Below are positions 16,801 to 24,878 of a DNA stretch of 64,000 nt, piece after piece. Source of the stretch: Butyrivibrio sp. LB2008. Its GTDB lineage: Bacteria > Bacillota > Clostridia > Lachnospirales > Lachnospiraceae. Numbering within the stretch: the stretch's first letter is position 1; each line of letters opens with the position of its first letter. Location: NCBI RefSeq assembly GCF_000621565.1, contig NZ_JHXZ01000012.1:62001-126000 (forward strand), given 5' to 3'. Made by a program: the position numbers and the translations under genes. The notes below the pieces were generated by a model that had not been told where the DNA came from, searched no databases, and saw only the letters and a list, made by a program, of their open reading frames with translations.

Positions 16801-18492
16801 GTAGGTATGGAGTATGGCAAGGGTAATGTATATTACTTCATGTTTACTGAGAATGATACAACAGGTACTTATATAAAGGATAATTCAGCAATCCTTGCAA
16901 AGGTTGAGTATGAAGAAGGCCAGGGCGATGCAGCTATTAAGGGTATCTCATATTACAAAGTTGATGCAGAAAATGCAGCTAAGCTCAATGCAGGATTTGA
17001 TAAGAAGTACTACAGCGATAAGAACAAGGTAACAGATAATATCAATTTCAATAATAAGAAGATTCAGAACTTCGACCTTAGCCTTACTAAGTTCCTTAAC
17101 GGAAGTCCTCTTCAGGATAATAACCTTAAGTTCAACTTCTGGGTAAGACTTGTTAAGACTGATGCTAACGGATCAAGAGCAGTCGAAGGCGGAGACAGAA
17201 GAAAGTATCCTGCTGCTATGAGCAGTGTCATCAATAACGGAAGCAAGATTGAATATCCGGTTGATGCAGTGGCTTGGGGACTTGAGCATGGCAATACATA
17301 TTACTTTGTATTCGGTGAAGGTTCAGCAGATGCTTCAAATGCTACTCAGACAATTCTCGATAAGGCTGTAGTTGTAGCAAAGGTTGACTACTATGTTGAT
17401 GGTGAGAACCTTCAGAAGACATTCTACAGAATCACAGACCAGGCAACAGCAGAAGCAATTCTTGCAAGCCCTGACAGCTGTGCAGGTATCGTAGATCAGT
17501 GTAATGATTCTACAGCCGTACCTGAAGACAGAGCAGGTTTCTATAACAAGTCTTCAGCTAAGCTTGTACTTGTTAAGAATTGGAAACAGAGCTCAACAAA
17601 CGGCATTTTCGATGTAACCGTTAAGATTAAGAGACACGTAGAAGGCGGAGAACTCGAAGATTATAAGGATGTTGTTATCAGCGCATCTGATTGCGGAGAT
17701 CATGGCGGAAAGATCAGCTCAAACGAATATGTAATTGAGGACCTTGAGACATGTGACGCAAGCGGAAATAAATATGAGTATGTTGCTGAAGAGTATTACA
17801 ACAACGGCTCAGAACTTGTAAGATTTAATCCTGTTAAGACTGTAGCTGTAGATGCTGCCGGAAATGTAATTTCACAGTCTTCTGAGGCAGAAGATGCAGT
17901 AGCAACAGTAAACGGATACAAGCTTACAGATGTAACGATTACATATGACGAAAGCGGAAATGTAAGAGTAGAACTTACAAACGATCCATACATTAAGATC
18001 AGAAAGAGCTGGACTCTTAATGGTGCAAATGTTCCTTATGACGGAACAAAGGATTTCGGAACCGTATTCGTTAACCTTTACCAGGAAAGTGGTAGTGGAT
18101 CACCGGAGCTCGTAAGAGGACCTATCGCTCTTAGCTATGGCGGCGAGTGGACAGCTGAGGTATCAGTTCCCGGACAGGGCAAGTACTTCATTGTAGAGTG
18201 CGATTCTACAGGCGCGGTTGAATATCGTCAGGCTCCTAAGATCACATACTACGCATACAATAAAGATGTACAGACAATGACATCAACAGAGTGGACAGAA
18301 GTCTACGCAGAAGGCGGCAACATGACTCTTGTAGTTGCCAACGAAAGAAGCGGCAATGTACTTCCTAACTCAGGCGGAATGGGTGAATTCCCTATTCTTG
18401 CAGTAGGTCTTGGAACAGCCTTGACAGCAGTACTTGGCGGAAGTGCATATAACAGACGCAAAAAAAAGGATGAATCCGAAGACTTTGAATGA
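13843..18492 (+). CDS. Large SpaA/Cna_B-type pilus tip adhesin with LPNSG sorting signal
   Basis: A 1549-residue surface protein. It has a signal peptide with a long basic N-region (about residues 1-48) and a low-complexity acidic Glu/Asp/Thr/Ser stretch (about 60-205). Several Ig-like Cna_B or pilin-isopeptide domains follow (for example KITVNKVVNGAKKSGKF, VNLELHVGK-type repeats near 930, FDLSLTKFLNGSPLQD, LVLVKNWKQ, IKIRKSWTLNG). The middle, about 730-860, resembles a choice-of-anchor-A adhesive domain. The C-terminus has LPNSG at 1507-1511, a hydrophobic stretch and RRKKK, a sortase sorting signal with Ser in place of the usual Thr. Size and position suggest the tip adhesin. It is followed by the backbone pilin after a 143-base gap. 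Confidence 0.88.
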   Translation: MRKAYEHRAENYIKKHQNYKKWLAFVLCVAIITGSITLYVLNKPAAAMTEDGAKSIGLVLETADDDFESGLIDEMNEESGDEGEGEGETGAEVEEVTDESADNTEAVEVETEQVESADKADGSGEANVENGDNNSIVETADEAKKDDTSDSAATKGTTAKTEEEKSDIAASTATTAETASDASTTAASEMSIEASTEASSIESLEDFKDVIVTVNYVDTHDKQIAESKELSITDTFDIKKDAKNFEGYFFSKAVIGEDEIVKVEKETKEFSTSKQGEENEDSASLLTDVKDGTVEHAIYKVTTADGEVTELKEDTELNLVYYAANTQREFVYTDGDATVKVVLTKPEVFPEGIQLTVTNVEPTTKGYNYAAYLAALNSKADEIAGEDAGEDATPVEFDEKNTVLMDIAFLLDNVEYDLTDGTASVSIEYTNSKISADLDTDNSEDVTIVHLPLTDEVKEKFDSTSEATSISANDIQVEVFDDGKVDLGDSSDKVSFQTDSFCIFAAVKNGNGRTWEGTKNYSSTEIIDMLGDSTYFGVVANDYDGCNNHSEANIAVKTIKNVQDYTIGNSTQTYQKIGDYKITVNKVVNGAKKSGKFFFAVYQDAEGTRKIQGSDFSITTGADGKGSYTLDYKHLGQNSPRLYVFELDREGGKPVKNNEKYGSYTVTYGANGFDGLNDSMALYTDNFVENIGGRTREQIGRLIQHIDGATIYYKKSGGTYGCITYDHGARSGSQYLEYTFNGEYPVSVDNLLSKAASAAGNIALAKSNGSVEVANVIATDGGNLCSDLTRYYFGKNEDNFAVNQGFSVGSKLLVINVDLTNVRSYKFNKIKVNGLGTGDWSEVANQIVLNPVVKTCSGYAPYEGKLTVDISSGALVAPKCTVECTGSYSGTIIASSVIKRCEIHKMVVRKHLSMMASTTVTNTDSTRVPVELNVGKLVDGKTPEAEDVFSFTLKKYDEKNKGWQTLANDLHNDFDKISYTIEDPQSVGMEYGKGNVYYFMFTENDTTGTYIKDNSAILAKVEYEEGQGDAAIKGISYYKVDAENAAKLNAGFDKKYYSDKNKVTDNINFNNKKIQNFDLSLTKFLNGSPLQDNNLKFNFWVRLVKTDANGSRAVEGGDRRKYPAAMSSVINNGSKIEYPVDAVAWGLEHGNTYYFVFGEGSADASNATQTILDKAVVVAKVDYYVDGENLQKTFYRITDQATAEAILASPDSCAGIVDQCNDSTAVPEDRAGFYNKSSAKLVLVKNWKQSSTNGIFDVTVKIKRHVEGGELEDYKDVVISASDCGDHGGKISSNEYVIEDLETCDASGNKYEYVAEEYYNNGSELVRFNPVKTVAVDAAGNVISQSSEAEDAVATVNGYKLTDVTITYDESGNVRVELTNDPYIKIRKSWTLNGANVPYDGTKDFGTVFVNLYQESGSGSPELVRGPIALSYGGEWTAEVSVPGQGKYFIVECDSTGAVEYRQAPKITYYAYNKDVQTMTSTEWTEVYAEGGNMTLVVANERSGNVLPNSGGMGEFPILAVGLGTALTAVLGGSAYNRRKKKDESEDFE

Positions 18493-18635
18493 TTTTCAGA
18501 ATTACTAGAACTATTTTCAGCAATATGGATTTAGAGCAGAAATGCTTTAAAACAGGTGCTCATTTGCATCGGATATATTATTGAACGACATTATAAAAAA
18601 ATAAACTGACACAAGATTCAAAGAAGGAGAAAAAA

Positions 18636-20105
18636 ATGAATAGAATCAAAAAACTGATAGTAGGATTCCTTGTATCTGCTATGGTACTTGGAATGGCAAT
18701 CACAGCCTATGCGGCTTCCGGAACAATTACAATTGGAAATGCCAATGCAGGTCAGACATATGACGCTTACCGCGTATTTGACTTTGTGCCTGCTGATGAA
18801 GGAAATCTTCAGGATTCAGGCGGTATTTACAAGCTTGCTTCAAAGTTTTCCGGCCTTCCTTCATACACATATGATAATGATGGAAGTAGTGTACCAATGA
18901 GTTCATTCTTCACGGTTGGTGACAATGATATCCTTGATACATCAGGACTTACTTCAGAAGATGATGTTAAGGTTTTTGGTAAGGCTGTACTTGCTTACGT
19001 AAAGGCTAACGGAATCGCAAATGACGGTTCAACAACAGCTACAGAAGATGGCGTAGCTACAATTTCAGTTAGTGAATATGGTTATTATGTAGTGGATTCA
19101 TCACTTGGTAGTGCGGTAGCAGTTGATACAACAAGACCTGATGCAGCTATCACAGAGAAGAACAGTGCACCTGAAATTAGTAAGCTGGTTAAGTCTGCTA
19201 CAAATGAGTCAACAGTTTACGGCGATAAAACAGGAAACGATGCACAGATTGGTGATACAGTAGAGTTCACTATCGAAGCTAAGCTCAAGGTTGGCGGTGA
19301 GAACTATGCTATCGTTGATACATTGACACCCGGACTTACACTTGTTGATCTCCAGGACAGCAATGTTTCTTTCTCAGACAGTTCTCTTGGTTTCAGCATT
19401 GACAATGCTTATGTTGACGAGAATGGAAATAAGGGATTCAAGATTACATTTGAGGGTGAACCTAAGTCTGATACAACAGCAACTGTTACATATCAGGCAG
19501 TAGTTAACAAGGATGCGGTTATCGCATCTGAGGAAAACATCAACGAAGCTTTCCTCATCTATGGTAACGGAACAGAGACAACACATGTTACAACAAAGAC
19601 AATGACATATCCTCTTCAGATCAAGAAGATCGCTAGAGGTGATGCTTCCGAGAACCCGAAAGTTCTTCCCGGAGCAGAGTTCCAGGTAATCAGAGAATTT
19701 GATAATTCAGTTGTTAAGCTTACAAAGGTTTCTGATACTGAGTACAAGGTAGATCCTGAAGGAACAGTAGAGGCTATCGTTACAGTTACAGAGACACCTG
19801 TTACAGTTGAAGGTCTTAACGCAGAGAACTATGTTCTTGTTGAGACAAAGGCTCCTCAGGGATACAACCTTCTTGAGAGTTCAGTAACTGTAAATGGAAC
19901 AGAGTATAAGCATGCTCAGCAGGTAACAGTTTCTAATACATCAAATACCGCAAAAGCTCAGGTTGCGATTGTTGAAGATGGTACAGGTCTTACACTTCCT
20001 TCAACCGGTGGTATCGGTACAACTATCTTCTACATCATCGGTGGAATTCTTGTTGTAGCCGGAATCGCATATTTCATCGTTCGCAGAAAAGCTGACGCTG
20101 AGTAA
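18636..20105 (+). CDS. Backbone (major) pilin, isopeptide-forming fimbrial protein, LPSTG
   Basis: A 489-residue pilin. It has a signal peptide ending near ITAYAAS (about residue 27), an N-terminal pilin domain, a D2-type isopeptide-forming domain (IGDTVEFTIEAKL through NEAFLIYGNG), and a C-terminal Cna_B domain with the textbook E-box YVLVETKAPQGYNLL that supplies the catalytic Glu for an internal isopeptide bond. The sorting signal LPSTG is at 454-458, followed by a membrane helix and RRKADAE. A Lys in YPLQIKKI is a candidate polymerisation site, but no canonical YPK pilin motif is seen. The start has AAGGAG seven to eight bases upstream. The neighbouring class C sortase would polymerise it. 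Confidence 0.92.
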   Translation: MNRIKKLIVGFLVSAMVLGMAITAYAASGTITIGNANAGQTYDAYRVFDFVPADEGNLQDSGGIYKLASKFSGLPSYTYDNDGSSVPMSSFFTVGDNDILDTSGLTSEDDVKVFGKAVLAYVKANGIANDGSTTATEDGVATISVSEYGYYVVDSSLGSAVAVDTTRPDAAITEKNSAPEISKLVKSATNESTVYGDKTGNDAQIGDTVEFTIEAKLKVGGENYAIVDTLTPGLTLVDLQDSNVSFSDSSLGFSIDNAYVDENGNKGFKITFEGEPKSDTTATVTYQAVVNKDAVIASEENINEAFLIYGNGTETTHVTTKTMTYPLQIKKIARGDASENPKVLPGAEFQVIREFDNSVVKLTKVSDTEYKVDPEGTVEAIVTVTETPVTVEGLNAENYVLVETKAPQGYNLLESSVTVNGTEYKHAQQVTVSNTSNTAKAQVAIVEDGTGLTLPSTGGIGTTIFYIIGGILVVAGIAYFIVRRKADAE

Positions 20106-20162
20106 TACCCGGTATGAAAAAGTTTAATTGTTTTGAATCTTGATAAATCGTTCGATCATTTT

Positions 20163-20196
20163 ATTCTTCAGGGGAAGGTTACTTCTCCTGAAGAAT
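20163..20196 (+). promoter_or_regulatory. Intra-operon hairpin without T-run after the backbone pilin
   Basis: ATTCTTCAGG-GGAAG pairs with CTTCT-CCTGAAGAAT around a GTTA loop and is followed by ATAAATATCC, not a T-run. It is more likely an RNA-stabilising or processing element that raises pilin mRNA over sortase mRNA than a full terminator. Confidence 0.55.
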
Positions 20197-20269
20197 ATAA
20201 ATATCCGTATTGATTTCTAAAGATTGATATGAAATAAACCGATAAGGTGAAAAGATAAGAATTGCTCAG

Positions 20270-21139
20270 ATGAAGAAAGATAAACCAAAAAAAAATAACC
20301 TAAAGAAAAAATTACCCAATATAATATTCGGATTGATTTTTATTGCAGGATTAGGTATATTTTTATATCCTTCAGTAAGTAATTATATCAATTCACGAAA
20401 TCAGAGCCGAGCAATTTCTAACTACGAGGAAATGGTTAACAGCATTTCCGAAGAAGATTATTCAAGGATGTGGAGCGAGGCGCGGGCGTATAATGAAGAG
20501 CTTGCGAAGAAGCCACTTAATTTTGAACTTTCAGATGAAGAGAGGGAAGAGTACAATAGCATTCTTAATGTATCTGGAACAGGAATAATCGGATATATTG
20601 AAATTGAAAATATAGGGGTCAACCTTCCAATTTATCACGGAACCGCGGAATCGGTTTTACAGGTTGGTATAGGACATTTGGAGGGAACATCGTTTCCCAC
20701 CGGGACTAAGAGTACACATGCGGTACTCTCGGGACATCGAGGACTTCCGTCCTCTAAGCTTTTTTCTGACCTTGATCAAATGATCGTAGGAGATACGTTT
20801 TTACTTCATATTTTAGATCAGACGTTCGCATATCAGATTGATAAGATAAACATTGTTCTTCCGGAGGAGACCAATGATCTTGCAATAGTCGATAATGAAG
20901 AATACGTCACGCTTGTTACCTGTACTCCTTATGGAGTTAATACACACAGAATGCTTGTTAGGGGAAAGCGTGTTGATTATAACGAAGAAACTAGACTTAT
21001 AGTACCGGCAGATGCCTTAAGGTACAACAACATGGTAGTGGCACCGTTCATCGGGGCACCGATTCTTATAATAGCTTTTGTAGTATATCTAATTAGGACG
21101 TCAAAGCCTAAAAGGGTAAAGGGAGCAAAGAAAGAGTAA
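20270..21139 (+). CDS. Class C sortase (pilus polymerase)
   Basis: A 289-residue cysteine transpeptidase. It has an N-terminal membrane anchor (about residues 16-36), the sortase beta-barrel from FIGYIEIENIGVNLPIYHG-type sequence (GIIGYIEIENIGVNL), the catalytic His156 in LSGHRGL, Cys218 in TLVTCTPYGVNTHR and Arg231 in MLVRGKR. A second membrane helix and a basic tail end the protein. TPYGVNTHR after the catalytic Cys and the C-terminal anchor are hallmarks of class C enzymes, which link pilin subunits through LPXTG and a pilin lysine. It sits between the backbone and minor pilin genes. Confidence 0.93.
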   Translation: MKKDKPKKNNLKKKLPNIIFGLIFIAGLGIFLYPSVSNYINSRNQSRAISNYEEMVNSISEEDYSRMWSEARAYNEELAKKPLNFELSDEEREEYNSILNVSGTGIIGYIEIENIGVNLPIYHGTAESVLQVGIGHLEGTSFPTGTKSTHAVLSGHRGLPSSKLFSDLDQMIVGDTFLLHILDQTFAYQIDKINIVLPEETNDLAIVDNEEYVTLVTCTPYGVNTHRMLVRGKRVDYNEETRLIVPADALRYNNMVVAPFIGAPILIIAFVVYLIRTSKPKRVKGAKKE

Positions 21140-21162
21140 TTGCTCTACGAGGTATTTGTTTT

Positions 21163-22257
21163 ATGATTAAGGTAAGAAAATTATTAAGCCGAACAGTTGT
21201 TACACTCATGACTGCAGTGATGATTTTCGGTCATGCTTCTGTGGCAGCGCAAGCCAGAGAGAGCATTGACACATCCAAGAACGGTTCATTGTCTGTTACA
21301 TACAAGTTTGGCGAAGACAAGTTGTTTGATGGTGTTAATTCACGCATCTACAAAATTGCCAGTGCTACGGAGGGAGGTTCATTTACTCTCGATCCGGGTT
21401 ACATCGACAGATCATCAATAAAAGATCTGGACGGTATTACAGATGAAGCTTCTGCTCAGAAGGAATGGAAGCAGATTTTGGATGATGTTATGCCTTATGC
21501 TGTTAGTGAGCATAAACCTGATCAGGAAGTTGTTTCAATAGGTGGTCAGGCAAAGTTTAATAATCTTCCACTTGGTATTTATCTGGTTTGTGCAGATAAT
21601 TTCTATGAGACAGAGAATACATATGCATTTACACCTTTCTTGATATCTGTTCCTCAGCTTGATGAAAATGACAGTTGGGTTTACGATGCGAAAGCAGGAA
21701 GTAAATGTGAGAAGTTTGACAGAATGGTAGATCTTGAGCTTCACAAGAGATGGAATGATGATGGATATACTGACAAGCGTCCCTCTTCCATTGATGTCAA
21801 GATTATAAAGAATAACGAATTATATCAGACAGTTACACTGAATGATTCAAATAATTGGACATATGCTTGGAAAGAGAAGCCCGGTAATACATGGACATTT
21901 GAAGAAGTATTAGCTTCAGATTCCGGATATTCAGCTTCAATTTCCGAATCAAAAACATATAAAGAAGATGTTGCATCGGAGATTTATACAATTACAAATA
22001 CGTATACGCCTCCTACAACACCTCCGCCAAGTGATGATGAGCATCATGAAGATAACGGCGGACATGATGACGGTGACGGCGGAAATCAGGAATTCCCTGA
22101 TGTTCTCGGTGCTGTAAGAAAGCTTAGCGAGCTTCCTGCGGTATTGGGTGCGAGAAGACTTCCACAGACAGGTCAGTTGTGGTGGCCTCTTCCCATCCTT
22201 ATTATTGCCGGAGTGGCACTTATAGTAAAGGGAATTAGAAGGAACCGTAATATTTAA
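21163..22257 (+). CDS. Minor (basal) pilin with Cna_B domain and LPQTG
   Basis: A 364-residue surface protein. It has a signal peptide (residues 1-31, ending HASVAAQA), an N-terminal pilin-like domain, a Cna_B domain from about residue 188 (VDLELHKRWNDDGYTDKRPSSIDVKI...), a Pro/Asp/His/Gly-rich linker of about 45 residues, and the sorting signal LPQTG at 333-337 followed by a hydrophobic helix and RRNRNI. A long flexible linker before the LPXTG is typical of cell-wall-proximal basal pilins. It lies 23 bases after the class C sortase gene. Confidence 0.88.
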   Translation: MIKVRKLLSRTVVTLMTAVMIFGHASVAAQARESIDTSKNGSLSVTYKFGEDKLFDGVNSRIYKIASATEGGSFTLDPGYIDRSSIKDLDGITDEASAQKEWKQILDDVMPYAVSEHKPDQEVVSIGGQAKFNNLPLGIYLVCADNFYETENTYAFTPFLISVPQLDENDSWVYDAKAGSKCEKFDRMVDLELHKRWNDDGYTDKRPSSIDVKIIKNNELYQTVTLNDSNNWTYAWKEKPGNTWTFEEVLASDSGYSASISESKTYKEDVASEIYTITNTYTPPTTPPPSDDEHHEDNGGHDDGDGGNQEFPDVLGAVRKLSELPAVLGARRLPQTGQLWWPLPILIIAGVALIVKGIRRNRNI

Positions 22258-22270
22258 TAGCTTATATATA

Positions 22271-22293
22271 CCCCATGAGATATACTCATGGGG
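22271..22293 (+). promoter_or_regulatory. Perfect intra-operon hairpin without T-run
   Basis: CCCCATGAG pairs perfectly with CTCATGGGG around ATATA and is followed by TAATACTAT. It lies between the minor pilin and the last sortase gene and may trim or stabilise the upstream mRNA. Confidence 0.5.
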
Positions 22294-22326
22294 TAATACT
22301 ATATAAGAAATGTGAGGGGCAATAAA

Positions 22327-22977
22327 TTGAAAAAGATTCCAGGATATCTCTATATGCTTTTGGGTGCAGCGCTTATTTTTATCGCAGCACTTATTGTAAA
22401 GAATAATTTTGATGAAAACGCGGAAGCAGGAGCGGCTTCTGACAACCTTTTGGGCGGTGTTATCGAGCAGATGCCGGGAAGAGTTCTTGAACCCGAATTG
22501 TCAGGAGACATGCCTATTGTTGATGTTGACGGTAGAAGTTTTATTGGTACTGTTGAGATACCTTGTCTCGGACTTTTACTTCCTATTCAGAATGAGTGGA
22601 GTAATGATAATGCCAAAGTATCCGTCTGCAGATATATGGGATCGGTATATGATAACGATCTTATCGTTGCCGGACATAATTACATTGAGCATTTCGGTAA
22701 ACTCAAGGAATTAAAGACAGGCGATAAAGTTATTGTTACTGATATGAACGGAAGAAGCTTCTATTTCCAGGTTTCTAACATGGAGACTCTCGGAGCATAC
22801 GATACAGAGAAGATGGAATCCGGAGATTGGGATCTTACCCTCTTTACGTGTACAATCGGCGGCGCAAACAGAGTGACAATCAGGTGTGAGGCGACAGGAG
22901 AAGCATCTCAGGTCGGAGAAGTTCCTGATGTAATAAAAGCTGCTGAAGAAAGTAAACATATCAGAAAACGTAAATAA
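22327..22977 (+). CDS. Second sortase of the pilus locus
   Basis: A 216-residue sortase. It has an N-terminal membrane helix (residues 6-25), IGTVEIPCLGLLLPIQNEWS at the start of the barrel, catalytic His117 in VAGHNY, Cys175 in LFTCTIGGANR and Arg in NRVTIRCE. It lacks the C-terminal anchor of class C enzymes, so it is more likely the enzyme that attaches the finished pilus to the wall; class B/D assignment is not possible by eye. I chose a TTG start seven bases after GAGGGG. A GTG 15 bases upstream would lie before that site and has none of its own. Confidence 0.85.
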   Translation: MKKIPGYLYMLLGAALIFIAALIVKNNFDENAEAGAASDNLLGGVIEQMPGRVLEPELSGDMPIVDVDGRSFIGTVEIPCLGLLLPIQNEWSNDNAKVSVCRYMGSVYDNDLIVAGHNYIEHFGKLKELKTGDKVIVTDMNGRSFYFQVSNMETLGAYDTEKMESGDWDLTLFTCTIGGANRVTIRCEATGEASQVGEVPDVIKAAEESKHIRKRK

Positions 22978-23072
22978 AACAAAAATAAAACATCTAATTT
23001 ATATACGCATCAATCCGATATAAAAAATAGCAATAAATAAGAAACTTATATTTTATAGAGTTAATAAAGTTT

Positions 23073-23099
23073 TTAGCACTCTGTTGTGGACAGTGCTAA
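23073..23099 (+). promoter_or_regulatory. CIRCE operator (HrcA site) upstream of mecA
   Basis: TTAGCACTC, nine bases, CAGTGCTAA. This matches the heat-shock CIRCE consensus TTAGCACTC-N9-GAGTGCTAA except for one base in the second arm. HrcA repressor binding here would place the downstream mecA-like gene under heat-shock control. Confidence 0.85.
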
Positions 23100-23115
23100 T
23101 GTTACATTATATAAT
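23087..23115 (+). promoter_or_regulatory. Sigma-A promoter embedded in CIRCE
   Basis: TGGACA (23087-23092), a 17-base spacer and a perfect TATAAT (23110-23115). The -35 box overlaps the right arm of CIRCE, so HrcA binding would directly exclude RNA polymerase. Confidence 0.78.
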
Positions 23116-23153
23116 GACAGTACAAAGAATCCATGGAGAGGAGATGATGCGTA

Positions 23154-23933
23154 GTGATCATAGTAAAAATGAATGATACAACTGTAGAATGTAGCATTGC
23201 AGCATCTGAGCTTCATGAAATCGGACTTACTCCCGAAGCGGTTATAAACGGCGAGGAGAATACCACATCTTTTTTTGCAAAGCTTAATAAAGAAGTAGGA
23301 CAGCAGTTAGGATACAATCCGGAAACTGAAGTCATGATGATGAGCAAGAACATGATGATGGATGGCAGCATCAGAATTTTTGCGGTTAAGATGAGCAATG
23401 ACGATATACAGACAGCATCCGATCGCATAAAAGGAGCAGCTGAGACTGTTCTCAGAATACTTACTCAGGAAAAGATTGATGAGATCAAGTCAAAGAGCGG
23501 CAGAGAAAAGGGAGTTGCACTGAATGAGGTTATAACCAATGTCAGTGAGGCAATAAACAGAATTTACGGCAGAGACAAGCTTTATACTCTTCCGGAGGAA
23601 ACACCCAATACTCCCGAAACAAGCTATCAGCCACTTTCTGATTATGCCGAGTACATGGTTGAATTTGATACTTTTGATGAAGCAAAACGTTTCTCAAAAG
23701 TAGTCCAGAAGCTTCCAATCGTAGATTCTTCTTTGTATAAACTTGAAGAAGGCTACTATATGATATTGGGACTTCTGTCCAGGGATGAAAGTGTTATCTA
23801 CGATCTCAGAAGAGCTGGAGTTGAATATTCAAACATGCTTGTTGTTAACGCAAGGGAAACGATGTATGTTAGAGAGCATGGAGAGAGCTTGATAAAGAGC
23901 GATGCGATAGTACATCTTACAGATTTGGCTTGA
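23154..23933 (+). CDS. mecA: Adaptor protein MecA family (ClpC adaptor)
   Basis: A 259-residue protein of MecA/YpbH layout. The N-terminal substrate-binding domain (VKMNDTTVECSIAASELHEIGLTPEAV...FFAKLNKEVGQQLGYNPE) is joined through a variable linker (about residues 115-165) to the C-terminal ClpC-binding domain (YMVEFDTFDEAKRFSKVVQ...SSLYKLEEGYYMIL). MecA delivers substrates to ClpCP and activates the ATPase. I chose GTG with AGGAG ten bases upstream; an ATG five codons later would cut into the first strand. The CIRCE site in its promoter places it in the heat-shock regulon. Divergence in the N-terminal domain leaves the substrate unknown. Confidence 0.82.
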   Translation: MIIVKMNDTTVECSIAASELHEIGLTPEAVINGEENTTSFFAKLNKEVGQQLGYNPETEVMMMSKNMMMDGSIRIFAVKMSNDDIQTASDRIKGAAETVLRILTQEKIDEIKSKSGREKGVALNEVITNVSEAINRIYGRDKLYTLPEETPNTPETSYQPLSDYAEYMVEFDTFDEAKRFSKVVQKLPIVDSSLYKLEEGYYMILGLLSRDESVIYDLRRAGVEYSNMLVVNARETMYVREHGESLIKSDAIVHLTDLA

Positions 23934-23954
23934 TGAGGAATGCATATTTAAGAC

Positions 23955-24740
23955 ATGAACGATCATATTACAGTATTTGATTTTTCAGGAATATATAATG
24001 AAGAGAGCTTTTATCATGAAGATAAAAGCTCTCGTTTTTGTATTATAAATTGCAGGAATATCCCCGGTACGAATTGTATGTGCGATGATGATGCAATCGC
24101 GCAGATAAGGGAAAAAATCAGAGCAAATGCCTTGGAAATGGCAAAACCTGCCGGTGATAATGACTGCGAGGAATACTTTGCCAAAGGAATCCACTTTATC
24201 GATTCGGGAAATTATCACTATATGTCTGCGATAATCACCGATATGATAAAAGAACCTTTTTCCTTGGTTGTTCTCGATCACCATCCCGATATGCAGCCAC
24301 CTATGTTTGGCGACATATTGTCATGCGGCGGATGGGTTATAAAGGTTATTGAAAATAACCCAAATGTCAGAGACGTTCATGTAATTGGCGCTGACAGAGA
24401 ATTCATAGATAAGCTTGATATAGATGATGCAAAACTCGTTAAATTCTACGATGTTTCAGATGTGAGAGAGAGCCTTCCTGAAACTCAGTGTCCTGTATTC
24501 TTATCTATTGATAAGGATGTTATAAGGAGAGAAGAACTTGTAACAAACTGGGACCAGGGCGAAATGACCAAGGATGAGCTCCTTAAGTTCATAAAAGAGT
24601 TATTTAACAGTAGAGAAGTCATCGGAGTCGATATCTGCGGCGAATGTGCCCCCGATCAAGAGGGCATAGATATTACAAAAGAGGCTTCGGTAAATGACGA
24701 ACTCAACCTTAAGATCATAAAGGAAATTATAGATTTATGA
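23955..24740 (+). CDS. Arginase/agmatinase-family (ureohydrolase) protein
   Basis: A 261-residue protein with the two metal-binding signatures of the arginase/HDAC-type ureohydrolase fold: LDHHPDMQ (family DAHxDxx) near residue 112 and SIDKDVI (family SxDxDxxDP) near residue 185. The usual Asp-Pro after SxDxD is replaced, and the early GGDH-type His motif appears as FIDSGNYHYMS, so the enzyme is divergent; the substrate is not predictable and need not be arginine. It lies 21 bases after mecA with no terminator between, so the two may be co-transcribed. No strong ribosome-binding site precedes the ATG. Confidence 0.78.
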   Translation: MNDHITVFDFSGIYNEESFYHEDKSSRFCIINCRNIPGTNCMCDDDAIAQIREKIRANALEMAKPAGDNDCEEYFAKGIHFIDSGNYHYMSAIITDMIKEPFSLVVLDHHPDMQPPMFGDILSCGGWVIKVIENNPNVRDVHVIGADREFIDKLDIDDAKLVKFYDVSDVRESLPETQCPVFLSIDKDVIRREELVTNWDQGEMTKDELLKFIKELFNSREVIGVDICGECAPDQEGIDITKEASVNDELNLKIIKEIIDL

Positions 24741-24878
24741 AGAGGCAATCAGAATGCTCTTTTTGGACAATGTAAGTATGAAAAATATAAGTCAAAAAAC
24801 TTGGAATTAATTCTTACAAAGTAGTATTATTCATGTAGAGGGACCTATTAATCATATAGAGAAAAAGGAGAAGCCGGG

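Noticed and set aside
22981..23030. Sigma-D-like ATCCGATA between the last sortase and mecA
   Set aside because: The only -35 candidate is TAAT at a poor match, and mecA already has a strong CIRCE-linked promoter.
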